18,285 nucleotides of DNA, from the NCBI GenBank assembly GCA_002455425.1, contig DKKT01000001.1:1-18285 (forward strand). The letters run 5' to 3'. Of the stretch, positions 7,305 to 13,907 are shown in pieces. Position numbers and translations under genes: made by a program. The DNA is from Chthonomonas sp. UBA6659. Its GTDB lineage: Bacteria; Armatimonadota; Fimbriimonadia; Fimbriimonadales; Fimbriimonadaceae. Position 1 is the stretch's first letter; each line of letters starts with the position of its first letter. Below the pieces are notes generated by a model. It worked only from the letters and a program-made list of their open reading frames with translations. It was not told the DNA's origin and ran no database searches.

Positions 7305-7441
7305 ATCTACCTCAATACAGCCGGTGCGCAGCAGGAGCGAGGTTCGGTCCAACGAGGGTCCCTGGATGCGGTCTCCCGCTCCTCCTCCTCACGCATGGCT
7401 CCATTACCCGCGATAACGCGACACCGCGGCACCGAAGTTCC

Positions 7442-8959
7442 CTAGTGTTCGGGCTTCATCGTCGGGAAGAGAATCGTCTCCCGGATGTGATCGGCACCGG
7501 TGAGGATCATCGCGAGTCGATCGATGCCGATGCCGCAGCCTCCGGTCGGGGGCATCCCACATTCAAGGGCGAAGAGAAACTCCTCGTCCATCGGATGGGC
7601 TTCGTCGTCCCCCCGCGCTCGCTCGGCGACCTGTTGCTCGAAGCGAGCCCGCTGGTCGACCGGATCGTTGATTTCACTGAACGCGTTGCAGATCTCACGC
7701 CCGACGACGTAGCCCTCGAAGCGGCGCGTCATCGACGGGTCGCCCGGCACCTTCTTGGCCAGGGGAGACGTCTCGATCGGGTAGCCGATCACAAACGTGG
7801 GGTCCTGCAGGGTCGGCTCCACGAACACCTCCAGCAGCTTTTCGATAAACCCGCCAAGGTTTTTCTCCTTGGCAAGGTCGATATGGCCACCGGCCTTCGT
7901 CGCGAGGTCCTCGACACCCAAGCGGCGAGCCTCGACCACGGCGGTCTCCAGTGAACTCAGGTCGTGGGGGGTCAGACCGGTGTGGCGCTCGACCTCTTCG
8001 AGGAGGTGGACGCGATGCCAGGGCCGGGCAAAGTCGAGCCGCCGATCGCCGATCGCCACCTCGGTCGATCCGAACACCGCCATCGAGACCGTGCGGAACA
8101 AGTCCTCGACGCGGGTCATCATGTCCTCGAGATTGGCGTAGGCCTCGTAGAACTCGAGCATCGTGAACTCGGGACTATGCCGGTTCGAAACCCCTTCGTT
8201 CCGGAACACGCGCCCGATCTCGTACACCTTTGGCAAGTCGCCGCAGATCAATCGCTTCAAGTAGAGCTCGAGTGAAATCCGGAGCTTGACGTCCATGTCG
8301 TAGGCGTTGTAGTGCGTGACAAAGGCCCGTGCGGCTGCGCCACCGGCTTCGATCTGGAGCATCGGCGTCTCCACTTCGAGATAGCCGAGATCGTCGAAGA
8401 ATCGGCGCACCGCGGCGGTAAGGCGCATCCGGTCGAGGAGTCGCTTGCGCGCTTCCGGGTTGCAGATAAGGTCGAGATGCCGGTGGCGATAACGGGTCTC
8501 GACGTCGCTGAGCCCGTACCAGTGGTGGCCTTCCTTCTCCTTGCCGAGCGGCAAGACCTGGAGGGCCTTCGACATCGGGACGACGCGGCGCACGTGGACC
8601 GACTTCTCCCCGGTCTTGGTCCGGAACATCTCGCCCTCGACCCCGACGTGGTCGCCGATGTCGAGCAGTTCGCTCAGCTCCCAACCGACCTCGCCGAGGT
8701 CATCCTTCCGAAAGTAAAGTTGGACCTTCTCCTCCCCGTCCGAGAGGTGAGCAAACGATGCCTTACCCATCTGCCGCATCGAGTGGAGGCGACCGGAGAG
8801 CCGAACGCCCTGACCCTCAAGCGCTTCGAACTCGTCGAGAACACTCTTCACGGCATGACTGCGCTCGAAGCGCTCGACGCCATAGGGGTCATGACCCAGC
8901 TCGCGCATGCGTCGGACCTTCTCGAGGCGAATATCGGCTACGGATCGCTCTTCGGACAT
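7442..8959 (-). CDS. lysS: Lysyl-tRNA synthetase, class II
   Basis: The protein has 505 residues, the usual length for bacterial LysRS-II. It charges tRNA-Lys with lysine using ATP in the cytoplasm. An N-terminal helix (1-45) leads into the OB-fold anticodon-binding domain (about 51-135, GVRLSGRLHSMRQMGKASF). The class II catalytic core follows: motif 1 around GYLEVETPML (192-201), motif 2 FRNEG (252-256) with the downstream HSPEFTMLEFYEAY, and motif 3 GIGIDRLAML-like at 476-486 ending in HIRETILFP. The lysine-pocket region PTLQDPTFVIGYP and CNAFSEINDP are also present. The gene seems complete. No Shine-Dalgarno is visible before the ATG. Spacers of 137 nt downstream and 163 nt upstream suggest its own transcript, with a hairpin-rich upstream region. 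Confidence 0.97.
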   Translation of the reverse strand: MSEERSVADIRLEKVRRMRELGHDPYGVERFERSHAVKSVLDEFEALEGQGVRLSGRLHSMRQMGKASFAHLSDGEEKVQLYFRKDDLGEVGWELSELLDIGDHVGVEGEMFRTKTGEKSVHVRRVVPMSKALQVLPLGKEKEGHHWYGLSDVETRYRHRHLDLICNPEARKRLLDRMRLTAAVRRFFDDLGYLEVETPMLQIEAGGAAARAFVTHYNAYDMDVKLRISLELYLKRLICGDLPKVYEIGRVFRNEGVSNRHSPEFTMLEFYEAYANLEDMMTRVEDLFRTVSMAVFGSTEVAIGDRRLDFARPWHRVHLLEEVERHTGLTPHDLSSLETAVVEARRLGVEDLATKAGGHIDLAKEKNLGGFIEKLLEVFVEPTLQDPTFVIGYPIETSPLAKKVPGDPSMTRRFEGYVVGREICNAFSEINDPVDQRARFEQQVAERARGDDEAHPMDEEFLFALECGMPPTGGCGIGIDRLAMILTGADHIRETILFPTMKPEH

Positions 8960-9040
8960 AGAGCCAGGATTCTACTTGGCATCGTATGGCGAGGGGTCGG
9001 GACCGGCCCGGTGCCCGGCAGTCGTAGCGGCGGGGCAAAG

Positions 9041-9089
9041 GGTCGGATTCCGTTGCGGACGCCGCAGGCGGACGCGGCGTCATCCGACC
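9041..9089 (-). terminator. Compound hairpin between the EEP gene and lysS
   Basis: The outer arms GGTCGGAT (9041-9048) and ATCCGACC (9082-9089) pair perfectly. The inner arms GACGCCGC (9058-9065) and GCGGCGTC (9074-9081) also pair perfectly around an 8-nt loop, leaving a single 9-nt bulge. It sits after the EEP gene and before lysS, both on the minus strand. It could terminate the EEP transcript (only a short CTTTG follows) or fold in the lysS leader. Confidence 0.55.
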
Positions 9090-9095
9090 GAGGGC

Positions 9096-9111
9096 GCGGC
9101 CTCTGGGCCGC
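9096..9111 (-). terminator. Hairpin just downstream of the EEP stop codon
   Basis: GCGGCC (9096-9101) and GGCCGC (9106-9111) form a 6-bp stem with a TCTG loop, 11 nt after the end of the exonuclease-fold gene. It stands next to the larger compound hairpin at 9041-9089. There is no U-tract, so a role in termination or 3'-end protection is only likely, not shown. Confidence 0.45.
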
Positions 9112-9122
9112 CGCGACGGGCG

Positions 9123-9998
9123 CTAGTCGTCGTCCCGGTCGGTCCGGAAGCGGGCGGCGACCGGAAGGTGATCGCTCACCAGGTCGCGATACCAGAGCAT
9201 TCCCTCGCCGAACATCTTATCGAGTCGGGGTACCACGAAGCTGTTCGGCACCCACTCGGTCGTGAACCGGCGCGAGATCGCGAAGTTGTCGATGAAGCTC
9301 GTACGCTTCCCATCCTTGAAAATGAACGTGAACGGATTGGTTTGGCTCGGCTGGGCGATGAACCGCAACTCGCCGTAGACGTTCAGCGTCCGGAAGGTCA
9401 CGTCATCCTCCCCGGGCACCATGTTGTAGTCGCCCACGATCAGGACGTCCTTCTCCTTGCCCGCCGTCCGCTTCCGCAGATAGTCGCTGATCGCCGCCGC
9501 CTGCCGATTGCGGGTGGCGACGGTGTTCGGGAACTCCGCATCGGTGAGCTTCGACTTCAGGTGCACGGCGACCAGAATGAAATCGAACTTCCCGACCCGC
9601 ACATCCGCACAGTAGGCCATCCGCAGGCGGTCGATCCCGAGATTGCTGCCAGGGATTCCGCGGACGTTCGTGACCGTCACGCCTTTCTTGGCGAGGAGCA
9701 CAATGTTCTGTCGCTCTCGCTTCTCCGCATAAGACTTGGTGTAGGACGCTCCCTGTTTGGCGAGTCCCTTCAAGAGGACATCCGCTCCCGAAAGCGGCGT
9801 CACCTCCACCAGCGCGATCACGGCGGGGTCCATCGCCCGAATCGAGCGTACGAGACGATCGAGCTTGTCCTCGATCGGATCGGGGGCGATGTTCCAAGCC
9901 GCGATCACGGCTTCGTGCTTACCTCTTGGGATCAGCGAACCTGGTGCGAGCGAAGCGGCGAGAGTGAGCGCGAGCAGCCCATGCATGCCCTCAAGCAT
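9123..9998 (-). CDS. Exported endonuclease/exonuclease/phosphatase (EEP) family protein
   Basis: The protein has 291 residues with an N-terminal secretion signal (HGLLALTLAASLAPG), so it probably acts outside the cytoplasm. The body is an EEP (DNase I-like) fold: WNI at 35-37, catalytic Glu65 in LVEVTP, His146 in VAVHLKSK, the GDYN motif with Asp190 and Asn192, Asp237 in FIDNF, and the terminal SDHLPV with Asp276 and His277. These supply the usual Mg2+ and phosphate-cleaving residues, so it should be an active hydrolase of nucleic acid or another phosphodiester. The substrate cannot be told from sequence. An ATG at 9986 is an equally good start, since it still precedes the signal peptide. It is divergent from the 425-aa exported protein with only 38 nt between starts. 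Confidence 0.88.
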   Translation of the reverse strand: MLEGMHGLLALTLAASLAPGSLIPRGKHEAVIAAWNIAPDPIEDKLDRLVRSIRAMDPAVIALVEVTPLSGADVLLKGLAKQGASYTKSYAEKRERQNIVLLAKKGVTVTNVRGIPGSNLGIDRLRMAYCADVRVGKFDFILVAVHLKSKLTDAEFPNTVATRNRQAAAISDYLRKRTAGKEKDVLIVGDYNMVPGEDDVTFRTLNVYGELRFIAQPSQTNPFTFIFKDGKRTSFIDNFAISRRFTTEWVPNSFVVPRLDKMFGEGMLWYRDLVSDHLPVAARFRTDRDDD

Positions 9999-10002
9999 GA
10001 CG

Positions 10003-10013
10003 CAACGTCGTTG
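10003..10013. promoter_or_regulatory. Palindrome in a short divergent promoter region
   Basis: CAACG-T-CGTTG is a perfect inverted repeat inside the 38-nt space between two divergent starts (9998 and 10037). A protein bound here could affect both genes. Short palindromes arise by chance, and no -10/-35 pair is evident nearby, so this is a weak call. Confidence 0.25.
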
Positions 10014-10036
10014 TGGCCTGCGCGGTAGAACGGGAC

Positions 10037-11314
10037 ATGATCGCCCTCACGCTCGCTCTGTGTTTGGCCGCTCTCCCCAGCGTTCACCAGGACAAGGCAC
10101 CGAAGAGCATCTACGAGGCCGGGCTTGCGCGGCCTACCGGCCGGAACGGCTACGAAGAGTATCTGCGAGCCGGCAAGATCGTCGCCTCCGAATCGTACAA
10201 GGCGTACGCCCGGTGGATGGTCGAGCTCCAGGGCGGCGAGACGCCGAAGTCGGTGCCGGCGGGGATGAAGGCCGATGCCTCGATTCTCGACGCGAGGGAC
10301 GCACTTCGTAGCCGGTTCGGCAAGGCACTCGATCTCGTGAGGGCTGGGAATGCCAAGCCGATCTTCGATCCTTCCACGGAAGCCGATTTCACGACGTTGT
10401 TCGACCACTTGGCGGACTTCAAGTCCATCGCGCGGCTCGGGACTGGCGTGGCCTACTCCGACTTCGCCCACGGTCGCGCAAGCGTTGCCAACGACCTTCT
10501 CCTCGACCTTCTTCAGTTCGCGAACGGGATTTCCGGAGGCAATCTCATCTCGTTTCTTGTCGGCATCGCCTGCGAGGCGATCGTCACCGCGGTTTACGCC
10601 CGGCATATCGACCGCCTCTCGGTTTCCGACCTTGCCAAGGTCGGCACCTGGGTGGAAGGGCGACTTGGGGCACCACCTACGTTCCTGGGTGCGGTCGAAA
10701 GCGAGCTCCGAGGGTCGGTGCGGGCGGTCGAGCAGATCTTCACGGGAACGCGGGCGGAGATCATCGACGCGTTCAGCGCGACTTTTGGCGACGAGAAGAC
10801 GATCTCCGATCGTTTGCTGAAGCTGAGTGAACGAGACCTGAGAAGCGTCGGCAAGATCGCTCAGTCGCAGATCGAGCGTTCGATCCAGGAGCAACTGCGG
10901 TTCCTTCGCCTCTCCGAGGCGAACTGGATCTCCCTCCCGGACGAAGAGCCGGAGCCCCCGATCGGTGACGACAGCGTCGGGAAGATCGCGGATGAGATCT
11001 CGTCCAGCGTGATTCCGCTCAGTGCGTCGGTGGCCAAATCCGCGGCCCTCCGTCGAACTCAGCTTCGCCTCCTGCGGCTCCACGCTCTCGTTCTGCGTTA
11101 CCGATGGGAGCACGACCGACTTCCGGCACTCCTTTCCGATGCCGTCGTCAAAGCCGATCTTGTGGATCCGATCACCGGGCAGGCGTTCCAGTACGAGGTT
11201 CGCGAAGGAACGTACCGACTCTACAGCAAGGGTTGGGCAGGCTCGGGCGAGATCGAACTGCTCTACCGACGCCCCCTTACCGCCGACCGATCGCAGGAGA
11301 TCCCCGGATACTAG
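10037..11314 (+). CDS. Exported protein of unknown function with pseudopilin-like tail
   Basis: The protein has 425 residues from the ATG at 10037. An in-frame GTG at 10013 would place a charged stretch before the signal peptide, so I prefer the ATG. The N-terminus (IALTLALCLAALPSVHQ) is a secretion signal. The middle is helical without recognisable catalytic motifs. The C-terminal 90 residues (LRLHALVLRYRWEHDRLPA, then DPITGQAFQYEVREGTYRLYSKG) match a pattern I associate with planctomycete and armatimonad exported proteins and with the C-terminal part of type II pseudopilin-like sequences. It lacks the prepilin methylated-Phe motif, so it is not a pilin. The role is unknown. It is divergent from the EEP gene and 82 nt ahead of the CHRD gene. 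Confidence 0.82.
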   Translation: MIALTLALCLAALPSVHQDKAPKSIYEAGLARPTGRNGYEEYLRAGKIVASESYKAYARWMVELQGGETPKSVPAGMKADASILDARDALRSRFGKALDLVRAGNAKPIFDPSTEADFTTLFDHLADFKSIARLGTGVAYSDFAHGRASVANDLLLDLLQFANGISGGNLISFLVGIACEAIVTAVYARHIDRLSVSDLAKVGTWVEGRLGAPPTFLGAVESELRGSVRAVEQIFTGTRAEIIDAFSATFGDEKTISDRLLKLSERDLRSVGKIAQSQIERSIQEQLRFLRLSEANWISLPDEEPEPPIGDDSVGKIADEISSSVIPLSASVAKSAALRRTQLRLLRLHALVLRYRWEHDRLPALLSDAVVKADLVDPITGQAFQYEVREGTYRLYSKGWAGSGEIELLYRRPLTADRSQEIPGY

Positions 11315-11338
11315 GTCGCCGGCCTTTCTGAAACCTGA

Positions 11339-11346
11339 TGTATATT
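11339..11346 (+). promoter_or_regulatory. Possible extended -10 promoter of the CHRD gene
   Basis: TGTATATT matches an extended -10 element (TG followed by TATATT, at 11341-11346). It would start a transcript with a leader of about 40 nt before the ATG at 11397. No TTGACA-like -35 box stands at the proper distance. It is the most AT-rich spot in the 82-nt gap. Confidence 0.35.
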
Positions 11347-11396
11347 GGAGGGGAGTCTGCATGGACTCGCCATCCTTGTGTAAGAGAGGAATGCTC

Positions 11397-11894
11397 ATGA
11401 ATTTGCTTCGTGCGAGTTTTGTTCTAGCCCTCGGCGCGGCCACCGTCGCCGCCCATGCCGTCATCTGGACGTTCAACGTCACCCTCAGCGGCTCGGAAGA
11501 GGTCCCGCCGAATGGGGCGACCGCAACCGGAACCGCCTTCGGGACGTACGATGACGCGACCAACATTCTCGCCCTGACGGTCACGGCCACCGGCTTCACC
11601 GGCCCTCCGTCGGCAGCCCATGTCCACCGCGCGCCCGCCGGCTCGAACGGACCTGTGATCCAGGGCCTGACGAACACGGTCGGCGGAAACGCCTGGAGCA
11701 GCAACGGCAACTACGCGATGGCGCAAGCCAATGAGTTCGCGCTGATCTCGGGTGGAACGTATGTGAACATCCACACGGGCCTGTTCCCCGGCGGCGAGAT
11801 TCGCGGCCAGCTCCGGATGGTGCCCGAACCGGCCACGCTCTTGGCCTTGCTCGGCGGACTCGGAGCGGTCGCTCTTCGTCGCCGCCGCCGCTAA
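11397..11894 (+). CDS. CHRD-domain protein with PEP-CTERM sorting signal
   Basis: The protein has 165 residues. The purine-rich AGAGAGGA at 11383-11390 lies 6 nt before the ATG at 11397 and decides this start; an ATG at 11391 is too close to it. Residues 1-21 form a secretion signal ending AHA. Residues about 23-140 form one CHRD domain: FNVTLSGSEEVPP, the AAHVHRAPAGSNG turn, and YVNIHTGLFPGGEIRGQL. CHRD domains are extracellular beta-sandwich modules also found in chordin. Residues 142-165 are a PEP-CTERM tail: VPEP, a hydrophobic helix, and five arginines. Exosortase should therefore process it at the cell envelope, with the exosortase encoded elsewhere. The gene has its own leader and a strong terminator hairpin, so it is probably monocistronic. 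Confidence 0.93.
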   Translation: MNLLRASFVLALGAATVAAHAVIWTFNVTLSGSEEVPPNGATATGTAFGTYDDATNILALTVTATGFTGPPSAAHVHRAPAGSNGPVIQGLTNTVGGNAWSSNGNYAMAQANEFALISGGTYVNIHTGLFPGGEIRGQLRMVPEPATLLALLGGLGAVALRRRRR

Positions 11895-11916
11895 GTTCGA
11901 TACCCTAACCCTGTAC

Positions 11917-11955
11917 GGACCCCGGTCGGGATCGACCGGGGTCCGCTGCTTTTGC
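11917..11955 (+). terminator. Rho-independent terminator of the CHRD gene
   Basis: GGACCCCGGTC (11917-11927) and GACCGGGGTCC (11934-11944) form a perfect 11-bp stem with a 6-nt loop. It is followed by GCTGCTTTTGCTT, a moderately U-rich tail. The hairpin begins 22 nt after the CHRD stop codon. It is the most canonical terminator in the window. Confidence 0.88.
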
Positions 11956-12021
11956 TTCGCCGGTGTCCACGTTCGTCCGACGAGTGGCGACGCGGCGGTC
12001 TCTCCGTGATATCCTCGGCGA

Positions 12022-13794
12022 ATGCTCCCCGACAACGTGCCCGCCGAGACTCCCGAGCAACCCGAATCGACCGAACGTCGACGTGTTCTGGGCATGTTCG
12101 CAGGGGCGTTGGTCACTCCGTTCATTCGCTGGAGCGACCTGATCTCCCCGAGCCTCGAACAACCTGGGCCCGACGACTGGGCCCGCCTTGGCTCCGAAGT
12201 CCATGGACGACTTCTCAAACCTACGAGCCACATGCAGCCGTGCATCGCCGCACCGGGGAGCCCAGCGTGCGCTGAAGCGCTGAAGCACGCCGGGAACCCG
12301 TTCTTCCTCGAGGATCACCCTGGGGCAACGCAATCGACCGGGTGGCTCGGGGCGTGGAACTCGACCCCGAGCAGCTATTGTGTGGCCGCTGAGACGCCCC
12401 AAGACGTCGCCGCCGCCGTCAACTTCGCCCGAAAGCATGGCGTGCAACTCGTCATCAAGGGCACCGGCCATGACTATCTCGGACGGTCCTGTGCCCCGGA
12501 TTCGCTGCTCGTATGGACCCATAAGATGCGCCGCGTCGCTTTTCATGAGCGCTTTGTCCCAGTCGGCGCGCCGGCTTCGGTCAAGCCGGTCGAAGCCCTG
12601 GAGGTGCATGCCGGTGCCCGCTGGCTCGAAGCGTACGGGGAGGCGACGACCAAGCATGGGCGGTATGTCCAAGGGGGAGGGTGCTGCTCCGTCGGAGCGT
12701 GCGGTGGCTTCGTGTTGGGAGGCGGGTTCGGAAGTTTCTCCAAGAAGCACGGAACCGGTGCCGCAGGCTTGCTCGAAGTCGAGATCGTCACGGCGGATGG
12801 CAAGATCCGGATCGCGAACAAGTATCGTAACGCCGACCTTTTTTGGGCGCTACGCGGCGGGGGCGGCGGCACGTTCGGCGTGGTCACCCGAATGACCCTC
12901 CTTGCCCATCCCTTGCCGAGCGAGTTCGGGCTCGTCAAGGGCAAGATCACGGCTTCGTCGGAGGCTGCGTTCCGGTCGCTGATCGAGAGAATGCTCCAGT
13001 TTTACGAAGAGGACCTGAACAACGAACATTGGGGTGAGCAGTTCGAGATCGGCCGCGACAACTCGGTCAGCGTGTACCTCACGTTCCAGGGACTCACGAA
13101 GAGCCAGGTCGAGGCGAAGTTCGCCAAGCTGCAGAATCCCGGTCACTGGGATGCTCAGTTCGAGGTCATCACCATTCCGGCTCGGCACATGTGGGATCTC
13201 GAGTATCTGAGCAAGAATCACCCCGACTTCATCACCCGAGATCCCCGACCGGGCCATGAGGGAGAGTTTTGGTGGACCTCCAACTCGGGGGAAGTGTCGA
13301 AGTTTTGGTATACGTACCAGTCGCGATGGGTTCCCGAGTCGCTCTGTCGGCCCTCGAAGCGCAAAGAGTTCGCGTCGACTCTGTTCCATGCCTCGCGAAT
13401 CTGGCCCGTTTCGTTCCACATCAACAAGGGCCTCGCGGGAGCGTCCGCCGACGCCGTGCGACGGACGAAGGAAACGGCTACGAATCCCAACGTGTTCGAT
13501 GCCGCCGCGCTCGTCATTCTCTCGGCCGGAGCCCAGAATGCGTTTACAACTGTTCCGGGACACACGCCCGATCTGGCCGAGGCCAGAGCGAAGGCCAAGC
13601 AGGTTGGAGAGGCGATGAAGCTCATCCGGGAGGCGACCCCGAACATGGGCACTTACGTGAACGAAGCCGACTACTTCGAGCCGAACTGGCAGAACCAGTT
13701 CTGGGGGACGCACTACCCCAAGCTGCTCGCCGTCAAGCGTAAGTACGATCCGGACAACGTGTTCCGAACGCACCACAGCGTCGGCAGTGAGTAG
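12022..13794 (+). CDS. FAD-linked oxidase, berberine-bridge (BBE-like) class
   Basis: The protein has 590 residues. The N-terminus (TERRRVLGMFAGAL, 17-30) resembles a twin-arginine signal, so export as a folded flavoprotein is likely. Residues about 110-300 form the FAD-binding PCMH-type domain: STPSSYCVAAETPQDVAAAV, KGTGHDYLGRS with His150, GGGCCSVGACGG with Cys221 and Cys222, GGGFGSFSKKHG, and RGGGGGTFGVVTR. His150 and Cys221 align by eye with the two residues that bind FAD covalently in berberine bridge enzyme and glucooligosaccharide oxidase, so bicovalent flavin is plausible. The C-terminus (ADYFEPNWQNQFWG through KYDPDNVF) is the BBE domain. Substrate is unknown; sugars or alcohols are common in the class. 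No Shine-Dalgarno is visible. A terminator precedes the gene and a palindrome follows. Confidence 0.92.
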   Translation: MLPDNVPAETPEQPESTERRRVLGMFAGALVTPFIRWSDLISPSLEQPGPDDWARLGSEVHGRLLKPTSHMQPCIAAPGSPACAEALKHAGNPFFLEDHPGATQSTGWLGAWNSTPSSYCVAAETPQDVAAAVNFARKHGVQLVIKGTGHDYLGRSCAPDSLLVWTHKMRRVAFHERFVPVGAPASVKPVEALEVHAGARWLEAYGEATTKHGRYVQGGGCCSVGACGGFVLGGGFGSFSKKHGTGAAGLLEVEIVTADGKIRIANKYRNADLFWALRGGGGGTFGVVTRMTLLAHPLPSEFGLVKGKITASSEAAFRSLIERMLQFYEEDLNNEHWGEQFEIGRDNSVSVYLTFQGLTKSQVEAKFAKLQNPGHWDAQFEVITIPARHMWDLEYLSKNHPDFITRDPRPGHEGEFWWTSNSGEVSKFWYTYQSRWVPESLCRPSKRKEFASTLFHASRIWPVSFHINKGLAGASADAVRRTKETATNPNVFDAAALVILSAGAQNAFTTVPGHTPDLAEARAKAKQVGEAMKLIREATPNMGTYVNEADYFEPNWQNQFWGTHYPKLLAVKRKYDPDNVFRTHHSVGSE

Positions 13795-13821
13795 ACGTTC
13801 CGACGGCACGTGGAGACAGTG

Positions 13822-13839
13822 CCCTAACCAAAGTTAGGG
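13822..13839 (+). promoter_or_regulatory. CCCTAAC/GTTAGGG palindrome upstream of the dockerin protein gene
   Basis: CCCTAAC (13822-13828) and GTTAGGG (13833-13839) form a perfect 7-bp stem around CAAA. It lies 27 nt after the FAD-oxidase stop and about 68 nt before the next ATG. No U-tract follows, so an operator or processing site is as likely as a terminator. CCCTAACC also occurs at 11903-11910, before the CHRD terminator, without a partner arm. Confidence 0.4.
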
Positions 13840-13907
13840 AACAGCGAAGGGTGCGCACGGACAGAATCCTGCCAGAGATTTGGGCTTCGACCCGAACTGG
13901 AGGAACC

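Noticed and set aside
7312..7404. A 30-codon minus-strand frame just before the haem gene, possibly a leader peptide
   Set aside because: It has no Shine-Dalgarno, an arginine-rich composition typical of GC-rich noise, and no regulatory stem-loops around it.
5619..7445. A 608-codon open frame on the + strand opposite the coiled-coil and haem genes
   Set aside because: It is an antisense frame in high-GC DNA. It is rich in Arg, Pro and Gly, has no recognisable domain, and the minus strand carries a signal peptide, a haem motif and TM segments.
8960..9122. T-box or other amino-acid riboswitch before lysS
   Set aside because: Hairpins are present, but I cannot identify the conserved T-box sequence or an antiterminator pair.
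9932..11710. A 592-codon minus-strand frame opposite the 425-aa exported protein and the CHRD gene
   Set aside because: It covers two + strand genes with signal peptides, a CHRD domain and a good ribosome binding site. The frame itself shows no domain.
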